64,000 nt of DNA from Bradyrhizobium diazoefficiens USDA 110 (GCF_000011365.1 NC_004463.1:4388001-4452000); one strand, 5' to 3'. Positions 48,924-57,722 are shown, counted from the stretch's first letter. Program-made: numbers and translations. The notes: generated by a model from the sequence alone, not told the origin.

Positions 48924-50182
48924 ATGTCCGTCGCGACCACCGCCAATCAAGCCCCCGCAACCGCCGCCGAGACCGATCCCGAAACGCTCGGCTGGATGAA
49001 GGGCTTCCCGCCGGCGCCGGAGCGGACGATCACCTTCCAGGACGGCTCGTTCCGCAGCTTCCCCGAGCTGCGCTGGGCCTGGAGCAATATCCGCCAATTG
49101 GTGCCGACCGTGAACGTCTGGCGCGGGGCGGGACCGGCATCGCCGCTGCCGCGCGAGGACACGACATCGGCGCGGTCGCCTCGACCACGATGGACGGCCG
49201 TCCCATGACCTTCGCGAAAATGCTGGAGGAGACCTACACCGACGGCATCGCCGTGCTGCATCGGGGCAAGCTGATCTACGAGCGCTATTTTGGTGCGTTG
49301 AAGCCGCACAAGCCGCATATCGGAATGTCGGTAACGAAATCCTTCACCGGCGTGCTCGCGGGCATTCTGGTCACCGAGGGCAAGATCGATCCGCAGGCAC
49401 CGGTCACGGACTATGTACCGGAGCTGAAGGCGAGCGCATTTGGCGATGCGCGCGTGCACGAGGTCATGGATATGACCACCGGCCTCGAATACACCGAAGT
49501 CTACACCGACAGGAATTCGCATGTGTGGGGCTTGCGGCGCGCCAACGGCATGGCGCCGATCCCGCCTAATTATGACGGCCCGACCACCATTTTCGATTTC
49601 CTCGTCGCGCAGAAGAAGCAGGGCGAGCACGGCAAGGCCTTTGCCTACAAGACCGTCAACACCGACGTGCTGGCCTGGATCTGCCGGCGCGCCAGCGGCC
49701 TGACGCTGTCCGATCTTCTCTCCGAGCGGATCTGGACGCAGATCGGCGCGGAAGAGGACGCGCATTATCACGTCGACCGCATCGGCACCGAGAGCGGCGG
49801 CGGCGGTCTCTCGACCACTTTGCGCGATCTCGCCCGCTTCGGCGAGACCATGCGCAATCACGGCCGTTTTAATGGCCGCCAGATCGTGCCGTCGTCCGTT
49901 GTCGAGGACATTTCGCGCGGCGGCGATCCCGAGAAATTCAAGCCGGCCGGCTACACCACGTTGCCAGGTGCCTCCTATCGCAATCAATGGTGGGTGACGC
50001 ACAACCCCCACGGCGCCTACATGGCGCGCGGCGTCCACGGCCAGGGCATCTACGTCGATCCCAAGGCCGAGATGGTGATCGCGCGCTACGCCTCGCACCC
50101 TGTCGCGGGCAACGCCGCCAACGATCCCGTGACGCTGCCGGCCTACATGGCGCTGGCAAAGGCGCTGATTGCGGGCGGATGA
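48924..50182 (+). pseudogene. Serine hydrolase (beta-lactamase/6-aminohexanoate-dimer hydrolase type), frameshifted
   Basis: Two consecutive reading frames make one protein of about 419 residues. Part 1 (48924-49157) starts MSVATTANQAPA and carries ETLGWMKGFPPAPE and RQLVPTVNVWRG. The frame is lost near 49158-49160, where one nucleotide is missing: the frame from 49160 reads HDIGAVASTTMDG and continues to 50182. The second part has the nucleophile and base in SVTKSFTG, the YKTVNTD motif and the C-terminal HGQGIYVDPKAEM. It is a class C beta-lactamase-like serine hydrolase. A sequencing error or an authentic recent pseudogene are both possible. Confidence 0.85.
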
Positions 50183-50193
50183 GGTGAGGTTGT

Positions 50194-50278
50194 AGGATGG
50201 GTAGAGCGATAGCGAAACCCATCGGCTTCTCTCGCGGAGCACCAGCGATGATGGGTTTCGCTGCGCTCTACCCACCCT
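50194..50278. repeat. Palindromic repeat with AGGATGGGTAGAGCG ends, copy B
   Basis: Ends AGGATGGGTAGAGCG and CGCTCTACCCACCCT (one mismatch), same family as 12562-12643. Located just after the serine hydrolase stop. Confidence 0.85.
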
Positions 50279-50357
50279 ACGAGTCCCCAAACCGCAAGAT
50301 CGGTCGAGCACGTCGCAGCCGTCAGCGACTAACTGGAGCCGCCACGGAGGAGGGACG

Positions 50358-51239
50358 ATGAAGGCGGCGCTGCAAAATTATCAGGATCGGATGCGGCGGG
50401 TGCTGGAGCATATCGACCGGCATCTCGACGCTGATCTGGACCTCGACACGCTGAGCGCTGTTGCGGCCTTCTCGAAATTTCATTTCCACCGGCAGTTCAC
50501 GGCGACCTTCGGGCTGTCCGTGCATCGCTATGTTCAGCTTGCCCGTATGAAGCGCGCTTCGCATCGGCTGGCCTACAGGGACGACGAAAGCGTCACCGAC
50601 ATCGCGATGGATGCCGGCTACGACGCACCGGACGCCTTCGCCCGCGCCTTTCGGCAACGGTTCGGGCAATCGCCGTCGTCGTTCCGGAAATCTCCCGACT
50701 GGGAGCCGTGGCTTGCGGCCTTCGGGCCTCTCGACAACGCAAGGAGCAAGCTCATGCAGAAGACCTTTACCCCTGACGACGTGACGATCCGCGATGTCCC
50801 GCCCACACGGGTGGCGATCATGGAGCATCGGGGCGACCCGGCGACGCTTCCTGCCACCATCCAGCGGTTCATCGCCTGGCGCAGGGCGGCTAACCTGCAC
50901 CCCAGGACAAGTCCGACCTTCAATGTCTGGCGTTCCGAGCGGCGTCCCGCCTCGCCGGCCGATTACAGCGTGGACCTCTGCGCCGGGACCGACCAGCCGA
51001 TCCAGGCGAATGGCGAAGCGATCAAGGCCGGCGAGATCCCCGGCGGACGTTGCGCAGTGCTGCGCGTCGTCGGCCACACCGACAATCTGGAGCCCGCCGC
51101 GCTCTACCTTTATCGCGACTGGCTTCCGGCCAGCGGCGAGGAAGCGCGCGACTTCCCGATTTATTGCCAGCGGCTGAGCTTGTTCCCGGAGGTGCCGGAG
51201 CATGAGGCGGTCGCGGAGCTTTTCCTGCCGCTGAAATAG
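50358..51239 (+). CDS. AraC-family regulator with C-terminal GyrI-like effector domain
   Basis: A 293-aa protein. Residues 1-105 hold two helix-turn-helix motifs (LDTLSAVAAFSKFHFHRQF and VTDIAMDAGYDAPDAFARAF). Residues 130-293 form a GyrI-like/SOUL-type small-molecule domain (VTIRDVPPTRVAIMEHRG, GEIPGGRCAVLRVVGHTDNL). This SoxS/Rob-like layout with GyrI binds small amphipathic molecules. Start ATG has a GGAGGAGGG site. The last 96 nt of the gene recur at 53777-53872 as a relic copy. Confidence 0.92.
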   Translation: MKAALQNYQDRMRRVLEHIDRHLDADLDLDTLSAVAAFSKFHFHRQFTATFGLSVHRYVQLARMKRASHRLAYRDDESVTDIAMDAGYDAPDAFARAFRQRFGQSPSSFRKSPDWEPWLAAFGPLDNARSKLMQKTFTPDDVTIRDVPPTRVAIMEHRGDPATLPATIQRFIAWRRAANLHPRTSPTFNVWRSERRPASPADYSVDLCAGTDQPIQANGEAIKAGEIPGGRCAVLRVVGHTDNLEPAALYLYRDWLPASGEEARDFPIYCQRLSLFPEVPEHEAVAELFLPLK

Positions 51240-51312
51240 CGCACCTGACGGCGGCCTGTCCGTTTCGGTCGTAGGAGACGGACTGGTCGCTATCGAGTTG
51301 GCGGTTAAGCCG

Positions 51313-52863
51313 CTATGCCATCTCGCGCCAGCGCATCGGCAATACGCCGTCCTGCCTGAAACTGTCGAGGAAGCGGAAGCGGGCGGCTTGCGGATTGGGA
51401 CGGGCTTCGATCGTCGTATCGAGGATCTGCACGACGTCGTTCTCGTCATAGGCGGGCCAGGGTGGCAGACCTGATCCGTTCGGATTCCCCTGCGTCGCGA
51501 AATTCACCCAGTAACCCATCATCGTCCGCGCCAGCGCGCGGTCCTCCTCGGCCGGCGGTGCTGTGCTGCCGATCACCTGTTGCGGCGTCAGCGTGCCGAA
51601 CACGAACGGGATTTCGGTGACATGCGAGGCGATCGGCGTGTAGCGCGACGTATAGCTGAACAGATAGCCGTAGGCGGGCGCGCGCCGGCGACGCCGATGC
51701 AGCCGCAGCCACTGCCAGCACTGCTCGCCGATCACGGTGTCGCCGGTGAGGGCCGCCGCGGAGGCCTTCGCCTCGGCATCGGTCGCGGCAGGGTAGACCT
51801 TCAGGAAATCGGCCATGCGTTCCCCGCCGAACATTGCCTCGGCCGCGGTGAGAAAGGCGCGCGCCGAGTGGTCGGGCAGGGATTGCGCAGGGAAGGGGAA
51901 TTCCTCCGCGCTATTCCAGCCCGCCAGCAACGGGATGTGCATCTGCTCGCCGCGCAGGAATCTGCGGGCGGGCACGTCGGGCACCACATCATGATCGATG
52001 CTCGGTGAGAATGCCGAGACAACGGGGCTGGCCTTGAAGCTCCATGGTGCGGCTGCATTCAACTGATCGGCCGGCATCGCGCGCAAGGCGGCGATGGACT
52101 CATCGCCTTGTTGCCGGGCGAACGCGAGACCGCGCGCGCGGGCTTCTTCAAAACTCTGAAGTGGCCCGTGCTTGCCATCCCAGAACGCGCCGCTCTGTCC
52201 GATGGCCTTGTGAAACAGTCCGTGCGCGAGCGGCGAGGCCATCAGGATCCCGGCGGCCATGGCGCCGGCGGACTCGCCGAACAGGGTGACGTTGTCAGGA
52301 TCGCCGCCGAAGCCGGCAATGTTGGCCTTGACCCAGCGCAGCGCCGCCAGTTGGTCTCTGAGGCCGTAATTGCCCGACGGCGCTTCCGCGTCGAGATCAG
52401 GATGGGCGAGGAAGCCGAAGACGCCGAGGCGATAGTTGAAGCTGACGACGACGACCCCGCTGGCCGCCAGCGCGCCTCCGTCGGTCGCGGGGTTGGCCGA
52501 GGAGCCGAATTGAAAGCCCCCGCCATGAATCCACACCATCACGGGCCGCCTCTCGTCCGGATGCTCCGCTGTGGTCCAGACATTGAGATAGAGGCAATCC
52601 TCGTCGCGCGGTCCCGGCCGATGGTCGTTTTCGAGAGCTGAAAGACAGCCTGCGCCAAACACACTTGCATCTCGCACGCCGTCCCAAGGCGCTGGCGGCC
52701 GCGGTGCGCACCAGCGCAGCCGTCCAACCGGGGGCGCCGCGTAGGGGATGCCCTTGAACGACAGCACGCCGCTTGCGTCCCGCACGCCGCCGCGCACGAA
52801 ACCGGCTTGGGTGCGGACCACACGTCCGAGTTCGGCTGCTGTCGCGGTCGTGAAGGCATTCAT
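51313..52863 (-). CDS. Carboxylesterase (type B / lipase family)
   Basis: A 516-aa alpha/beta hydrolase of the type B carboxylesterase family. The oxyanion hole is in WIHGGGFQFGSS, the catalytic Ser in LFGESAGAMAAG, the Glu in WNSAEEFPF-like segment and the His near SHVTEIPFVFG. It hydrolyses ester bonds of an unknown substrate. No signal peptide at the start (MNAFTTATAAELG). It is divergent from an AraC-family regulator (121 nt gap), the likely control protein. Confidence 0.88.
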   Translation of the reverse strand: MNAFTTATAAELGRVVRTQAGFVRGGVRDASGVLSFKGIPYAAPPVGRLRWCAPRPPAPWDGVRDASVFGAGCLSALENDHRPGPRDEDCLYLNVWTTAEHPDERRPVMVWIHGGGFQFGSSANPATDGGALAASGVVVVSFNYRLGVFGFLAHPDLDAEAPSGNYGLRDQLAALRWVKANIAGFGGDPDNVTLFGESAGAMAAGILMASPLAHGLFHKAIGQSGAFWDGKHGPLQSFEEARARGLAFARQQGDESIAALRAMPADQLNAAAPWSFKASPVVSAFSPSIDHDVVPDVPARRFLRGEQMHIPLLAGWNSAEEFPFPAQSLPDHSARAFLTAAEAMFGGERMADFLKVYPAATDAEAKASAAALTGDTVIGEQCWQWLRLHRRRRRAPAYGYLFSYTSRYTPIASHVTEIPFVFGTLTPQQVIGSTAPPAEEDRALARTMMGYWVNFATQGNPNGSGLPPWPAYDENDVVQILDTTIEARPNPQAARFRFLDSFRQDGVLPMRWREMA

Positions 52864-52983
52864 GGTCGTATCCCGTCATCGGTAGGCGCCTGGCCGCCGC
52901 CCGGCAGGTTTGGCAGCAACCTATCGACTTTCGCCCTCGTTGAATTTAGATATTTAGCCAATCAATGACTAAAAACCGGCAGC

Positions 52984-53775
52984 ATGCGGCAACCCCTTCG
53001 CTTTCCATGGTCCAGCCTCGATGTGGACGATCGCTCCGCCCCGGTCATCGCCGTGCGCGTTGACGTGACGGGGACCAAGGGGGAGGTCCCCGATCACAGC
53101 CACCGCAAGGGACAACTGGTCTTCGCGTTGGGAGGTGGTGTCACATGTCGCGTTCCCAGTGGCCTGTGGATGGTGCCGCCACATTGCGCGGTGTGGATTC
53201 CCGGCGGCATGCAGCACAGCAACCTCGCCACAGAGAATGCCCGGCTGTTTTTCGTCTACATCGAGCCCGACATCGTGGACCTGCCGGGTCGATGCTGCAC
53301 GCTGTCGATCTCGCCGCTGCTGCGTGAGCTGATCGTCGAGTTGTGCGATCAGGTCGGGGATGACTTGGCGAGGGTGGACCTCCTGGCGAGCGTCCTGCTC
53401 CGCGAGCTGCCGCGCATGCCCGTCCAGCAGCTCCATCTGCCGCTCTCGTCCGAGCCGCGGTTGAAGCGGATCGCGGCTGCGCTGGCAAAAGATCCTTCCG
53501 ACCGCAGGACCCTCGCCGAATGGTCGAAGCGCGTCGCGCTCAGCGAGAGCAGCCTCGCGCGTCTCGTCGTCAGGGAAACGGGTCTGAGCTTCGGGCGCTG
53601 GCGCCAGCAATTGCACCTGATCGTCGCCCTGCGAGAACTCACTGCCGGCGCCAGCGTGCAGCAGGTCTCGGCCGATCTCGGCTACGAGTCCGTCGCGGCC
53701 TTCATCACGATGTTCAAGAAAGCGCTCGGCAAACCTCCGGCAAAATATCTCAACAGTATCGTGCGGGATGCGTAG
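52984..53775 (+). CDS. AraC-family transcriptional regulator (cupin N-terminus)
   Basis: A 263-aa protein. N-terminal cupin-like ligand domain includes HSHRKGQLVFALGGG-type residues (DHSHRKGQLVF) and CAVWIPGGMQH; the C-terminal two helix-turn-helix motifs are at about residues 178-260 (WSKRVALSESSLARLV, QQVSADLGYESVAAFITMF). Likely regulates the divergent carboxylesterase. The gap contains AT-rich TTTAGATATTTAGCCAATCA, a possible site for its promoter. Confidence 0.9.
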   Translation: MRQPLRFPWSSLDVDDRSAPVIAVRVDVTGTKGEVPDHSHRKGQLVFALGGGVTCRVPSGLWMVPPHCAVWIPGGMQHSNLATENARLFFVYIEPDIVDLPGRCCTLSISPLLRELIVELCDQVGDDLARVDLLASVLLRELPRMPVQQLHLPLSSEPRLKRIAAALAKDPSDRRTLAEWSKRVALSESSLARLVVRETGLSFGRWRQQLHLIVALRELTAGASVQQVSADLGYESVAAFITMFKKALGKPPAKYLNSIVRDA

Positions 53776-53776
53776 G

Positions 53777-53872
53777 GAAGCACGCAACTTCCCGATCTAT
53801 TGCCAGCGGCGGAGCTTCTTCCCGGAGGTGCCGGAGCACGAGGCGGTTGGGGACCTTTTTCTGCCGCTGAAG
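53777..53872 (+). pseudogene. Relic copy of the last 96 nt of the AraC/GyrI gene
   Basis: Aligned without gaps to 51141-51236 at a constant offset of 2636 nt, I count 85 identical bases of 96 (about 89 percent). The frame reads on as NFPIYCQRRSFFPEVPEHEA and then LFLPLK, but no upstream part of the gene remains. The stop codon is replaced by further codons. It lies immediately after an unrelated AraC gene. Confidence 0.85.
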
Positions 53873-53906
53873 GAGGGGCACCGAATTCCAGGCGTCGAAC
53901 GTCGTG

Positions 53907-53928
53907 AATATAAGACTTGACTTATATT
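53907..53928 (+). promoter_or_regulatory. ArsR-type operator upstream of the SRPBCC-ArsR operon
   Basis: Arms AATATAAG (53907-53914) and CTTATATT (53921-53928) with a 6-nt centre, 49 nt before the first start codon. Its AT-rich short palindrome fits the ArsR-family regulator encoded second in the operon. Confidence 0.7.
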
Positions 53929-53976
53929 AGTGCAGATCGATATTTGCCCTTGCGATCAACGACAAGGAGGAATGCA

Positions 53977-54639
53977 ATGGAGATCGACGTCGCCAGAGTC
54001 TTGGGGCTTGTGACGCGTTCGGTGCGGAATTTCGAGAAAGACGGCAAGCCGGCCAGCGCGGTGACACTGACGCGGCTTTACGAGACGAGCGTTGACGATC
54101 TTTGGGACGCGGTGACCAGCAGGGAGCGCATTCCGCGCTGGTTCTTGCCGGTCGAGGGAGACCTCCAGCTCGGCGGAAGGTACCAGCTCAAGGGCAATGC
54201 GGGCGGCACCATCACGGCATGTACGCCGCCGACCCATTTTGCAGCGACGTGGGAATTCGGTGGTGCGATGAGCTGGATCGACGTCCAGCTCGCGGCAGAA
54301 CGACATCAGGCGCGGTTGACGCTGGAGCACACCGCGATCATCGAGGATCACTGGAATCAGTTCGGCCCAGGCGCCGTGGGTATCGGTTGGGACCTCGCCA
54401 TTGCCGGACTTGAGCGATATGTCGCCACCGGGGCATCGGTCGACCATGAGACGGCCGAGGCATGGATGGGATCTCCTGCGGGCAAGGAATTCATGACACG
54501 AAGCGGCGAGCAATGGCGCGAGGCGCATGTCGCGAGCGGGGTCGACCCTGACACGGCGAAGCAGCGCTCGGACCGCACCATCGCCTTCTATCGCGGCGAG
54601 ATGCCGCCCGATGTCGCACATCCAGGCACAGGAAGCTGA
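53977..54639 (+). CDS. SRPBCC/AHSA1-domain protein
   Basis: A 220-aa protein. The start at 53977 follows an AAGGAGG site 8 nt away. The ligand-binding START-like/AHSA1 fold is seen in VTLTRLYETSVDDLWDAVTS, followed by IPRWFLPVEGDLQLGGRY and FAATWEFGGAMSWIDVQL. Such domains bind hydrophobic ligands. It overlaps the next gene by 1 nt (TGATG). The pair SRPBCC plus ArsR is a common bacterial module; the SRPBCC protein may bind the compound that releases the regulator. Confidence 0.88.
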   Translation: MEIDVARVLGLVTRSVRNFEKDGKPASAVTLTRLYETSVDDLWDAVTSRERIPRWFLPVEGDLQLGGRYQLKGNAGGTITACTPPTHFAATWEFGGAMSWIDVQLAAERHQARLTLEHTAIIEDHWNQFGPGAVGIGWDLAIAGLERYVATGASVDHETAEAWMGSPAGKEFMTRSGEQWREAHVASGVDPDTAKQRSDRTIAFYRGEMPPDVAHPGTGS

Positions 54640-55001
54640 TGCACGTCTTCGAGGTCCTCGCCGATCCCGTGCGCCGTCGCATCCTCGAGCTGCTGTCGCC
54701 CGGGGAAATCGCGTCCGGCGAGGTCGTCGAGGCGATCGGGGCGGAGTTCGGAATCACGCAGGCCGCCGTGTCGCAGCACCTCAAGGTGCTGCGCGAGAGC
54801 GGCTTCGCGACGGTTCGGGCGGAGGCGCAAAGGCGGCTCTATTCGGTCGACGTTGCGGGGCTTCGCGCGGTGGATGCGTGGATCGGTCAGTTCAGGAATT
54901 TCTGGGAGCCGAAGCTGGACGCGCTGGCGACCGAGATCGCGCGCGGCAAGCGGGAGCGTCGTCACGCTCCCGTCACCAAACGGAGCGGGAAGAGGGCTTG
55001 A
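54639..55001 (+). CDS. ArsR-family transcriptional regulator
   Basis: A 120-aa winged-helix repressor. HTH residues 10-60: ADPVRRRILELLSPGEIASG and GITQAAVSQHLKVLRESG. It has no cysteine metal-binding pair typical of arsenic sensors, so metal sensing is unlikely. Translationally coupled to the SRPBCC gene. An AATATAAG/CTTATATT palindrome upstream is its probable target. Confidence 0.9.
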   Translation: MHVFEVLADPVRRRILELLSPGEIASGEVVEAIGAEFGITQAAVSQHLKVLRESGFATVRAEAQRRLYSVDVAGLRAVDAWIGQFRNFWEPKLDALATEIARGKRERRHAPVTKRSGKRA

Positions 55002-55043
55002 AGGCGTCGCGAACAAGGTGGCGAAGCCGCCTTAGCGTCACGG

Positions 55044-55541
55044 TCACCCCCGCGACATTTTCTCGAACTTCTTCACCAGCCGTTCCCGCTTCAGCCGCGA
55101 CAGCCGCTGGATCCAGAACATCCCGTCGAGCTGATCGATCTCGTGCTGGTGACAGACGGCGCGCAGGGCTTCCGAATCCTCGGTCTGCATGGTGCCGTCG
55201 AGATCCCAGTAGCTGATGCGCACGCGGGCGTGACGCTGGACCTCGTCGTTGACCCCGGGCATCGAGACGCTGCCCTCCCGGTGCATGATCATCTCGGGCG
55301 AAGCCCATGTGATCTCAGGATTGACATAGGTCCGTGCGCCGTCTTTGGCGTCGAGCTCGAGCACCACGACGCGCAAGGGCACGCCGATATGCGGAGCCGT
55401 GATGCCGATGCCGGGCGCGGCGCGCATGGTGTCGAGCAGGTCCGCGGCGAGCTCGCGGAGCTCGTCGTCGAACGCAGTGACGGGGCGGGCAGGAATCGCC
55501 AGCCGGCGGTCGGGGTAGCGGACGAGGGGGCGGATGGTCAT
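55044..55541 (-). CDS. Peptide deformylase-like protein lacking metal ligands
   Basis: A 165-aa protein with the deformylase fold; start at 55541 (MTIRPLVRYPDRRLA). The three motifs are recognisable but altered. Motif I is GIGITAPH (44-51; consensus ends Q). Motif II is EGSVS (89-93), with Ser91 in place of the metal-binding Cys of EGCLS. Motif III is HEIDQ (133-137), with Gln137 for the second His ligand. Only His133 and Glu134 remain. It therefore lacks two of three metal ligands and is unlikely to deformylate. It may have a new role; another, canonical def gene is expected elsewhere. Confidence 0.9.
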   Translation of the reverse strand: MTIRPLVRYPDRRLAIPARPVTAFDDELRELAADLLDTMRAAPGIGITAPHIGVPLRVVVLELDAKDGARTYVNPEITWASPEMIMHREGSVSMPGVNDEVQRHARVRISYWDLDGTMQTEDSEALRAVCHQHEIDQLDGMFWIQRLSRLKRERLVKKFEKMSRG

Positions 55542-55590
55542 GCACGCTCCTACCACTCACGGATGGTTGAAGCACCTCGTTCTTGACGCC

Positions 55591-55608
55591 CTACCAACTG
55601 GAAGGTAG
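55591..55608 (+). promoter_or_regulatory. TetR-type operator upstream of the TetR gene
   Basis: CTACCAACTGGAAGGTAG: imperfect palindrome sharing CTACCAACT and AGGTA with the site at 56283-56300. It ends 10 nt before the TetR start, so the regulator probably controls itself. Confidence 0.75.
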
Positions 55609-55618
55609 TTAATGCGCC

Positions 55619-56203
55619 ATGACCAACGTTTCCTCGACCGCCGACGAGATTCTGGCCTGCGCGCGCACGCTGATCATTGCCGGCGGCTATAACGGCTTCA
55701 GCTACGCCGACATCGCCGACATCGTCGGCATCCGCAAGCCGAGCATCCACCACCATTTCGCCAGCAAGGTCGACCTGGTCCGCACCCTCGTGTCGCGCTA
55801 TCGCGAGGAGGCCGCGGCGGGACTCTCCGCCATCGAGCGCAACATCCCGGACCCCGGCGCACAGCTCAAAAGCTATCTCGCCTATTGGGAGGCGTGCATC
55901 AAGGACGCGACGGCTCCGTTCTGCGTGTGTGCGCTTCTTGCCAGCGAGCTTCCGCTCCTGCCCGAGGAGGTGGCGCTTGAAGTGCGCGCCCATTTCCGCG
56001 CCCTGGCATCCTGGCTGACCTCGGTGATTGAGCGCGGCAAGCGGCAGGGGCGGCTACAGCTTTCCGGCACGGCGCGGGTCGAGGCCGAAGGATTCATGGC
56101 CACGGTTCACGGCGCGATGCTGTCGGCGCGTGCCTATGGCGATCCCAAGATGTTCGGTGTCATCACCCGGCCGCTGCTGGAGCGGCTGTCCGCAACGCGC
56201 TGA
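55619..56203 (+). CDS. TetR-family transcriptional regulator
   Basis: A 194-aa regulator. The N-terminal HTH (residues 8-50) is ILACARTLIIAGGYNGFSYADIADIVGIRKPSIHHHF-like, and the effector domain follows. It has a CVCALL cysteine pair (residues about 100-105) that could be redox-active. Its own promoter and that of the next gene carry related palindromes, so both genes are likely its regulon. Confidence 0.92.
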   Translation: MTNVSSTADEILACARTLIIAGGYNGFSYADIADIVGIRKPSIHHHFASKVDLVRTLVSRYREEAAAGLSAIERNIPDPGAQLKSYLAYWEACIKDATAPFCVCALLASELPLLPEEVALEVRAHFRALASWLTSVIERGKRQGRLQLSGTARVEAEGFMATVHGAMLSARAYGDPKMFGVITRPLLERLSATR

Positions 56204-56282
56204 GATCCACCCGGCGGGCCCCCCGACAATCACACAAGCTGCAAGCCACCTGCGTCGCTGCAATTTCGCTTCGCTCGAGAAA

Positions 56283-56300
56283 CTACCAACTAGTAGGTAA
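56283..56300 (+). promoter_or_regulatory. TetR-type operator upstream of the membrane protein gene
   Basis: CTACCAACTAGTAGGTAA: perfect core palindrome TACCAACTAGTAGGTA-like, sharing 14 bases with the TetR self-operator. It lies directly before the ribosome binding site (AGGAGA) of the next gene. Confidence 0.8.
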
Positions 56301-56310
56301 GGAGACTGTC

Positions 56311-56898
56311 ATGAGAGATCATCATCAGCCGGATTCGGCCGGTCAGGAGCAATGGCTGAGGCTGTACTACTTCACGCGCGCGGGGTTTTCCGTCGCTTGG
56401 GTCGCCGCAGCGTTTGCCGTCGGTCAGTCCTCCGCGCCGGTCGCCGGAATTTTGCTCGTCGCCTATCCGGCGTGGGACGCCGCGGCCAATTGGCTCGACG
56501 CGCTGCGCAGCGGTGGGCTCGGCCAGAACCGCACCCAGGCTCTGAACGTCCTGGTCAGTCTGGCGACCACAGTCGCGGTCGTCCTTGCCTTGCAGGTCAG
56601 CATGAACTGGGTGCTCGGCGTGTTCGGTGCATGGGCGATCCTGTCCGGATTGCTGCAGCTCGGGACGGCAATCCGGCGCTGGAGGCGTTTTGGCGCGCAG
56701 TGGGCCATGGCGCTCAGCGGTGGCCAATCAGCGCTGGCAGGCGGCTTCTTCATCGCTCAAGCCGCGATGCCCGCGACTCCGTCGATCACGAATGTCGCCG
56801 GCTATGCTGCGGTCGGCGCGCTCTACTTCCTGGTCTCGGCGATCTGGCTCACCGTCAGCGCGTGGCGGCGTGGCGCCAGGCGGGCTCGGCTGGGGTGA
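56311..56898 (+). CDS. DUF308/HdeD-like membrane protein
   Basis: A 195-aa protein with about six transmembrane segments in pairs: GFSVAWVAAAFAVGQ, ILLVAYPAWDAAANWL, LNVLVSLATTVAVVLAL, VLGVFGAWAILSGLLQL, and two near the C-terminus. The repeating W...AAxxWLxx helix pairs resemble the HdeD/DUF308 group. Function unknown. It is controlled by an operator matching that of the upstream TetR gene, so expression is probably induced by the TetR ligand. Confidence 0.75.
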   Translation: MRDHHQPDSAGQEQWLRLYYFTRAGFSVAWVAAAFAVGQSSAPVAGILLVAYPAWDAAANWLDALRSGGLGQNRTQALNVLVSLATTVAVVLALQVSMNWVLGVFGAWAILSGLLQLGTAIRRWRRFGAQWAMALSGGQSALAGGFFIAQAAMPATPSITNVAGYAAVGALYFLVSAIWLTVSAWRRGARRARLG

Positions 56899-57076
56899 TG
56901 CGATGGCGTTGGCGGGATCATGACAGGATGCCGGTGTTTTGCCCGACGAGTCAAATTGCGGCCTGGTATCGCAAGTGATCGGCATCGTAAATGACCGACA
57001 TCGTAAGTCATTGATCCCGCAGCGCCCGCCTACTGTGCATGGGGTTGTTTTCGAGATTTTTGTTCTCGTGGCCGAA

Positions 57077-57538
57077 CTAGCCGTCCGGATAGGGCTTGCC
57101 ATCCTTGTGCAGGAACCGGCCGTCGGAAGCCGGGCTCATCATGTCGATGTCGGAGCAGGTGATGAGGTCGGCGGGCGAGCGCGAGCCGATTTCGAGGTAG
57201 AAGGCCATCGCGTCCGACCGGTTGATCATGTGATGGCCGTTGCCGCTGCCTTTCGGAAAGGCGGCGCAATCGCCCGCGCGCAAGACGGTTTCACCGTCGT
57301 CCTCGATCAGTGTCAGTTCGCCTTCGAGCAAATAGACGAACTCGTCCTCATGCGAATGCCAGTGCCGCTGGCTCGACCAGCTGCCCGGCGGCAGCCGCAT
57401 CAAATTGACGCCGAAATCGGAAAGGCCCCCGGCGTTGCCGAGCCGCTGCCGGATGCGCTCGGCGCAAGGAAGGCTGAAGGGCGAGGGATAGCCGGAGCCT
57501 CTGCGCTCCGGCACTGCGGCGATGTCGATCTTGGGCAT
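57077..57538 (-). CDS. Cupin-domain protein
   Basis: A 153-aa single cupin. Motif 1 reads HWHSHEDEFVYLLEGEL with the His/His/Glu metal ligands, and motif 2 GDCAAFPKGSGNGHH with another His. Start MPKIDIAAVPERRGSG. It resembles small cupins with a bound divalent metal of unassigned function. Followed upstream on the other side by an MFS gene in divergent orientation (184 nt gap). Confidence 0.85.
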   Translation of the reverse strand: MPKIDIAAVPERRGSGYPSPFSLPCAERIRQRLGNAGGLSDFGVNLMRLPPGSWSSQRHWHSHEDEFVYLLEGELTLIEDDGETVLRAGDCAAFPKGSGNGHHMINRSDAMAFYLEIGSRSPADLITCSDIDMMSPASDGRFLHKDGKPYPDG

Positions 57539-57722
57539 GCGGGTGCTTTCCTGAAACCTTTGGAGTTATGAGGCGCGAACAGGCCGCATCAGGGGCGGCG
57601 CTTGCGGAACCGCGCACCGGCGGCACGGTCGCGATCGCCGGAAAATTAAAGTACCGTCGCCTGTCGGCGCGCGCCAATCCCAATCGTCTTTCACTCAGAC
57701 AGACTGACGGGAGACAAGGAAA

